From Dyella amyloliquefaciens (lineage in GTDB: Bacteria; Pseudomonadota; Gammaproteobacteria; Xanthomonadales; Rhodanobacteraceae), in NCBI RefSeq assembly GCF_004296575.1, contig NZ_SAYT01000001.1, positions 714,856 to 778,855 on the forward strand: a DNA stretch of 64,000 nucleotides, read 5' to 3'. Position numbers and translations under genes: made by a program. Under the pieces are notes generated by a model, which saw only the letters and a program-made list of their open reading frames with translations, was not told the DNA's origin and did not search any database. Positions 60,624 through 64,000 of this stretch are shown here, in pieces (the first letter of the stretch is position 1; each line of letters starts with the position of its first letter).

Positions 60624-61538
60624 ATGATCAAGCAGCGTACGCTCAAGAACATCATTCGCGCCACAGGCGTCGGTCTGCATACCGGCGACAAGGTGTACAT
60701 GACGCTTCGCCCCGCGGCCCCTAATACGGGCATCGTGTTTCGTCGTACCGATCTGAATCCGCCGGTGGAAATCCACGCCCGTCCCGACAACGTCGGTGAC
60801 ACGCGTCTGTCCACCACGCTGGTCAACGGCGATGTGCGCGTCTCCACCGTGGAGCATCTGCTCTCGGCGATGGCGGGCCTTGGTATCGACAACGCTTATG
60901 TCGATCTTTCCGCGCCGGAAGTGCCGATCATGGACGGCAGCGCGGGTCCGTTCGTGTTCCTGCTGCAGTCCGCAGGCATCGAGGAACAGAACGTCGCCAA
61001 GCGCTTCATCCGCATCAAGAAGCCGATCAAGGTGCAGGAAGGCGACAAGTGGGCCACTTTCGAACCGTTCGAAGGCTTCAAGGTTGGCTTCTCGATCGAG
61101 TTCAACCACCCGATCATCAGCAAGCGCACCTCCAAGGCGGAGATCGATTTCTCCACCACGTCGTTCGTGAAGGAAGTGAGCCGCGCCCGCACCTTCGGTT
61201 TCATGCGTGACATCGAAATGCTGCGCGAACACAACCTCGCGCTCGGCGGCTCGATGGACAACGCCGTGGTGCTCGATGACTACCGCGTGCTCAACGAAGA
61301 CGGCCTCCGTTACGAGGACGAATTCGTCAAGCACAAGATCCTCGACGCGATCGGCGACCTCTACCTGCTGGGCCACAGCCTGGTCGGCGCCTACTACGCG
61401 CACAAGTCGGGCCACGAGCTCAACAACAAGCTGCTGCGCACCCTGATGGCCGACGCCACGGCGTGGGAAGAAGTGAGCTTCGCGGACGACCCGGCCACCG
61501 CGCCGATCTCCTACGCGCATCCCGCCCAGGCGATCTGA
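60624..61538 (+). CDS. lpxC: UDP-3-O-acyl-N-acetylglucosamine deacetylase
   Basis: The 304-residue zinc enzyme shows the zinc ligands in [12 protein letters not shown] (His), [14 protein letters not shown] (His and Asp) and the catalytic His in [12 protein letters not shown]; the start [20 protein letters not shown] is canonical. LpxC commits UDP-GlcNAc to lipid A. It follows ftsZ as in many gammaproteobacteria, here after a long spacer, and is followed by a rho-independent terminator. Confidence 0.98.
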   Translation: MIKQRTLKNIIRATGVGLHTGDKVYMTLRPAAPNTGIVFRRTDLNPPVEIHARPDNVGDTRLSTTLVNGDVRVSTVEHLLSAMAGLGIDNAYVDLSAPEVPIMDGSAGPFVFLLQSAGIEEQNVAKRFIRIKKPIKVQEGDKWATFEPFEGFKVGFSIEFNHPIISKRTSKAEIDFSTTSFVKEVSRARTFGFMRDIEMLREHNLALGGSMDNAVVLDDYRVLNEDGLRYEDEFVKHKILDAIGDLYLLGHSLVGAYYAHKSGHELNNKLLRTLMADATAWEEVSFADDPATAPISYAHPAQAI

Positions 61539-61570
61539 TCGCGTAAGTACTTCACAAAGCTGAATAAACT

Positions 61571-61606
61571 GAACGGCCGCGTCTTCAGGGACGCGGCCGT
61601 TCGTTT
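61571..61606 (+). terminator. Rho-independent terminator of lpxC
   Basis: A perfect 13-bp stem (GAACGGCCGCGTC / GACGCGGCCGTTC) with a 6-nt loop, then GTTTTG, 32 bp after the lpxC stop. The structure may also stop minus-strand transcription from dciA. Confidence 0.88.
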
Positions 61607-61759
61607 TGTGATATACCTCGCGCCTTCCATTGGCAGCTGTTCACGTACTGATGACATCAGGGTCTATCAGGGCCGTGGGGGCGTGGTATAAACCCACCCG
61701 GGCCGACCTCAGGGTCGGTGCAGGGGAAGTACCGCAATGGTATCGGTGGAGCGCGGACG

Positions 61760-62257
61760 TCAGTCCGTCGGTTCACCGAATCGGGAATCAGAAACTTCGG
61801 CGACGGACGCCAGCTCAAGGAACAGTTCCCGCAATTCGGGGTCTGTGGTTGAGGCTGCGGCGGCTCTCAGGTGAGAGGCGGCGGCCTTCGAAAGCGGTTT
61901 TGACCGATCCGGCACGATGTCTGCCGGTGGAGGGGGGGCCACTTTCACGGTGACCGAACTGGCGTACGTGCCTACAGCACGCGCGGTCGAGAGGATTTGC
62001 GTCTGGAGAAGACGCAGCCTGGCGGCCAGGGCCGGCGAGGGAGCCAGAAAAACGAGGCGGCCGTCTTGCAGGTTGGCGAAGCGAACCTGCTCGCGGAGTG
62101 GTGACGGTAACGTCTGGCGTAGTGCGCGATCCAATGCATCCAGCTCACGGGCTTTGCGGGCCAGTGAGGCAATGGGGCCGAAGGCGGTGACGGGCGTAAG
62201 CCCAGAACCCTTGCGGCGGGAGGGTGGTGGAGCGTCGCGCTGCATGGATACCGACAT
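61760..62257 (-). CDS. dciA: DciA family (DUF721) helicase-loader-like protein, 165 aa
   Basis: The basic N-terminal part contains a DUF721 domain: LARKARELDALDRALRQTLP, REQVRFANLQDGRLVFLAPS and LAARLRLLQTQIL. In the family this KH-like domain binds DNA and interacts with the replicative helicase DnaB in bacteria that lack DnaC. The C-terminal half is Ala/Pro-rich and probably disordered. The gene is divergent from the M23 peptidase gene with only 17 bp between the start codons. Confidence 0.82.
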   Translation of the reverse strand: MSVSMQRDAPPPSRRKGSGLTPVTAFGPIASLARKARELDALDRALRQTLPSPLREQVRFANLQDGRLVFLAPSPALAARLRLLQTQILSTARAVGTYASSVTVKVAPPPPADIVPDRSKPLSKAAASHLRAAAASTTDPELRELFLELASVAEVSDSRFGEPTD

Positions 62258-62274
62258 CTTCGACGAAGAAAGAC

Positions 62275-63204
62275 ATGCAAATCATACTTGTGTCCCGCAC
62301 CAAAAAGGTGCCCAAAACGTTCAATCTCGCCGACCGGCGCCTGCGATGGCGACTGTTGGGCGTGGCGGTCGCGGCGGTGGTGGGATGTGCGGGATTGGGC
62401 GGTGCCCTCGCGATGGCCGTGGCCAGTCCGCATGACCGCGCGTTGACCGAGATCCGCCAGCTGCGCCAGCAGGTCCAGCAGCAGGACAAGCAATTGGTCG
62501 GCGTCCGCAAGGATGCCCAGCGCGATATCGATGCCCTGGCCGTGAAGTTGGGCCAGCTCCAGGCTCAGTCGACCCGTCTCAATGCGCTGGGCGAACGCCT
62601 CACCCAGGTCGGCAAGCTCGACGATGGCGAGTTCAATTTTGACGAGCAGCCTGCCGTCGGTGGTGTGGAAGACTCGCTGGGCGGCGGCTACGCCCTGCCG
62701 CAGACCCTCGATACCAGCATCAACCAGCTAGCGAACCAGTTCGACAGCCAGCAGGCGCAGCTTTCCGCGCTGCAGAGCCTGTTGCTGGACGCCAAGATCG
62801 AATCCAATCTCAAGCCCACCGGCATGCCGGTCGACGGCTACATCTCCTCCTATTTCGGTGGTCGCCCCGACCCGTTCAGTGGGCACAGCGCGTATCACAC
62901 GGGTCTGGATATCTCGACGCCCAAGGGCACCGAGGTGCATGCGGTCGCCGAAGGCATGGTCACCTACGCCGGCGAGCGCACCGGTTACGGTGAGGTGATC
63001 GAAATTGACCACGGCAACGGCTACATGACCCGCTATGCGCACAACAGCAAGCTGGATGTCCGTCCGGGCCAGCGTGTGCACGTGGGCGACGTGATCTCCG
63101 AGGCCGGCTCTACCGGGCGGTCGACGGGTTCTCACGTGCATTTCGAGGTCTGGTACAAGGGGCGCGTGGTCAACCCCCTGGCCTTCGTGAAAAACCATCG
63201 CTGA
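62275..63204 (+). CDS. M23 family metallopeptidase, membrane-anchored, 309 aa
   Basis: The start at 62275 (MQIILVSRTKKVPKTFNLAD) follows GAAGAAAG. A membrane helix (about 27-48, LLGVAVAAVVGCAGLGGALA) is followed by a coiled coil (about 60-120, ALTEIRQLRQQVQQQDKQLV) and a LytM/M23 domain: GYISSYFGGRPDPFSGHSAY, HTGLDIS (zinc His and Asp) and SHVHFEVWYKG (HxH). All zinc ligands are present, so it should be an active peptidoglycan endopeptidase, unlike EnvC-type activators. It is located between dciA and secA, as in other xanthomonads. Confidence 0.93.
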   Translation: MQIILVSRTKKVPKTFNLADRRLRWRLLGVAVAAVVGCAGLGGALAMAVASPHDRALTEIRQLRQQVQQQDKQLVGVRKDAQRDIDALAVKLGQLQAQSTRLNALGERLTQVGKLDDGEFNFDEQPAVGGVEDSLGGGYALPQTLDTSINQLANQFDSQQAQLSALQSLLLDAKIESNLKPTGMPVDGYISSYFGGRPDPFSGHSAYHTGLDISTPKGTEVHAVAEGMVTYAGERTGYGEVIEIDHGNGYMTRYAHNSKLDVRPGQRVHVGDVISEAGSTGRSTGSHVHFEVWYKGRVVNPLAFVKNHR

Positions 63205-63441
63205 CCGCGGTCCCGGGAGGCCCCTTGCCGCCCTTGAAAGCCTTTGCGCGAGCCGCCACACCTAGACCGGGACGATGATCGGGGGAGTCCGCGGGGCGCC
63301 ATGACGGCGGATGTCCCGCCAGGCCGCGGGAGGGTGACCTCCGGCGTTTGGGATAGCCCGCCGACCCTAGTATCATCAATCCTTTCGTCCCGCCCGGTTT
63401 ACCCGGAGCGGGCGGCTCATGAATCCTGATCCGGAAGATCG

Positions 63442-64000
63442 ATGCTCAACCGTGCCCTGACGAGCCTTTTCGGTAGCCGCAATGAACGCGTGCTCCGCCA
63501 GCTCTCCAAGACTGTCGCGCGCATCAACGCGCTGGAACCCGAGTTCGAGAAGCTGAGCGACGAGGCGCTGCGCGCCAAGACCGACGAGTTCAAGCAGCGT
63601 GTTGCCGGTGGCGAGTCGCTGGACAAGTTGTTGCCGGAGGCTTTTGCGGTCGTGCGCGAGGGTGCCAAGCGCGTGCTCGGCATGCGCCACTACGACGTGC
63701 AGATGATCGGCGGCATGGTGCTGCATTCGGGCCGTATCGCCGAAATGCGCACGGGTGAAGGCAAGACCCTGGTCGGCACGCTGCCGGTGTACCTCAACGC
63801 CCTGGAAGGCAAGGGCGTGCACGTGGTGACGGTCAACGACTACCTGGCCCGCCGCGACTCCGCCCAGATGGGCAAGCTGTACGGCTTCCTGGGCCTGACC
63901 ACGGGTGTGGTGTGGCCGGGCATGGACCATGCCGACAAGCATGTCGCGTATTCCGCCGACATCACCTACGGCACCAATAACGAATTCGGCTTCGACTACC
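63442..64000 (+). CDS. secA: Preprotein translocase ATPase SecA, N-terminal part; 3' end outside window
   Basis: The frame is open from ATG 63442 ([20 protein letters not shown]) to the window end, 186 codons. Visible are the helical start, the Q-motif region [20 protein letters not shown] and Walker [21 protein letters not shown] at about residues 102-121, then VNDYLARRD and [11 protein letters not shown]. SecA drives protein export through SecYEG. It lies about 240 bp after the M23 peptidase gene. Only the first fifth of the gene is present. Confidence 0.98.
   Translation, partial: MLNRALTSLFGSRNERVLRQLSKTVARINALEPEFEKLSDEALRAKTDEFKQRVAGGESLDKLLPEAFAVVREGAKRVLGMRHYDVQMIGGMVLHSGRIAEMRTGEGKTLVGTLPVYLNALEGKGVHVVTVNDYLARRDSAQMGKLYGFLGLTTGVVWPGMDHADKHVAYSADITYGTNNEFGFDY

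Overview
The window is GC-rich gammaproteobacterial DNA, most likely from the Xanthomonadales and closest in style to Rhodanobacteraceae (Dyella, Luteibacter, Rhodanobacter). This rests on gene content, not on a database search: a division and cell-wall (dcw) cluster without murD, the order lpxC-dciA-M23 peptidase-secA, a TrpS with a C-terminal extension, a BamE/OmpA-domain lipoprotein beside a trimeric autotransporter, and paired REP-like repeats built on a GTAGGAGCGCACC core.

Layout. 1-1.9 kb: 3' end of a trimeric autotransporter adhesin and its OmpA-family lipoprotein. 2-9.4 kb: an orphan LuxR-type response regulator, aquaporin Z, two unknown genes, and a coupled pair made of a haem-oxygenase-like diiron protein and a PAS-PAS-GGDEF-EAL signalling protein. 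9.4-19.6 kb: sparse accessory DNA with small secreted and membrane proteins, a GCACCAA heptamer array, three consecutive genes with Xre/MbcA/ParS (DUF2384)-like segments, IS5 and IS3 transposase fragments, a hydrolase and a decayed outer-membrane protein end. 19.6-27.2 kb: a complete chaperone-usher fimbrial operon on the minus strand (major pilin, chaperone, usher, two subunits, two-domain tip adhesin, one more subunit). 27.8-29.9 kb: a small membrane protein, a tyrosine recombinase, and the 3' half of a tRNA-Thr(TGT) gene that looks like an integration junction.

30-44 kb returns to core-like DNA: a polysaccharide deacetylase and formyltransferase pair, a rhodanese, arginase, trpS, an FAD-linked oxidase, a membrane-anchored esterase, small proteins, and yraN/lpoA divergent from rsmI, followed by the RNase P RNA gene. 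44.7-60.2 kb is a near-gapless dcw cluster: mraZ-rsmH-ftsL-ftsI-murE-murF-mraY-ftsW-murG-murC-ddl-ftsQ-ftsA-ftsZ, headed by a sigma70-type promoter with four MraZ boxes at exact 10-bp spacing. It is followed by lpxC, the divergent dciA and M23 peptidase genes, and the start of secA, which runs off the window.

The most unusual parts are (1) three tandem DUF2384-like genes with no visible toxin, the third carrying three palindromes whose differences are compensatory, with a fourth copy 3 kb upstream; (2) the diiron-oxidase-like gene overlapping a c-di-GMP turnover gene; and (3) the tRNA-bounded accessory island carrying the fimbriae. Starts were chosen by family alignment from memory and by visible ribosome-binding sites. 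No searches were run.
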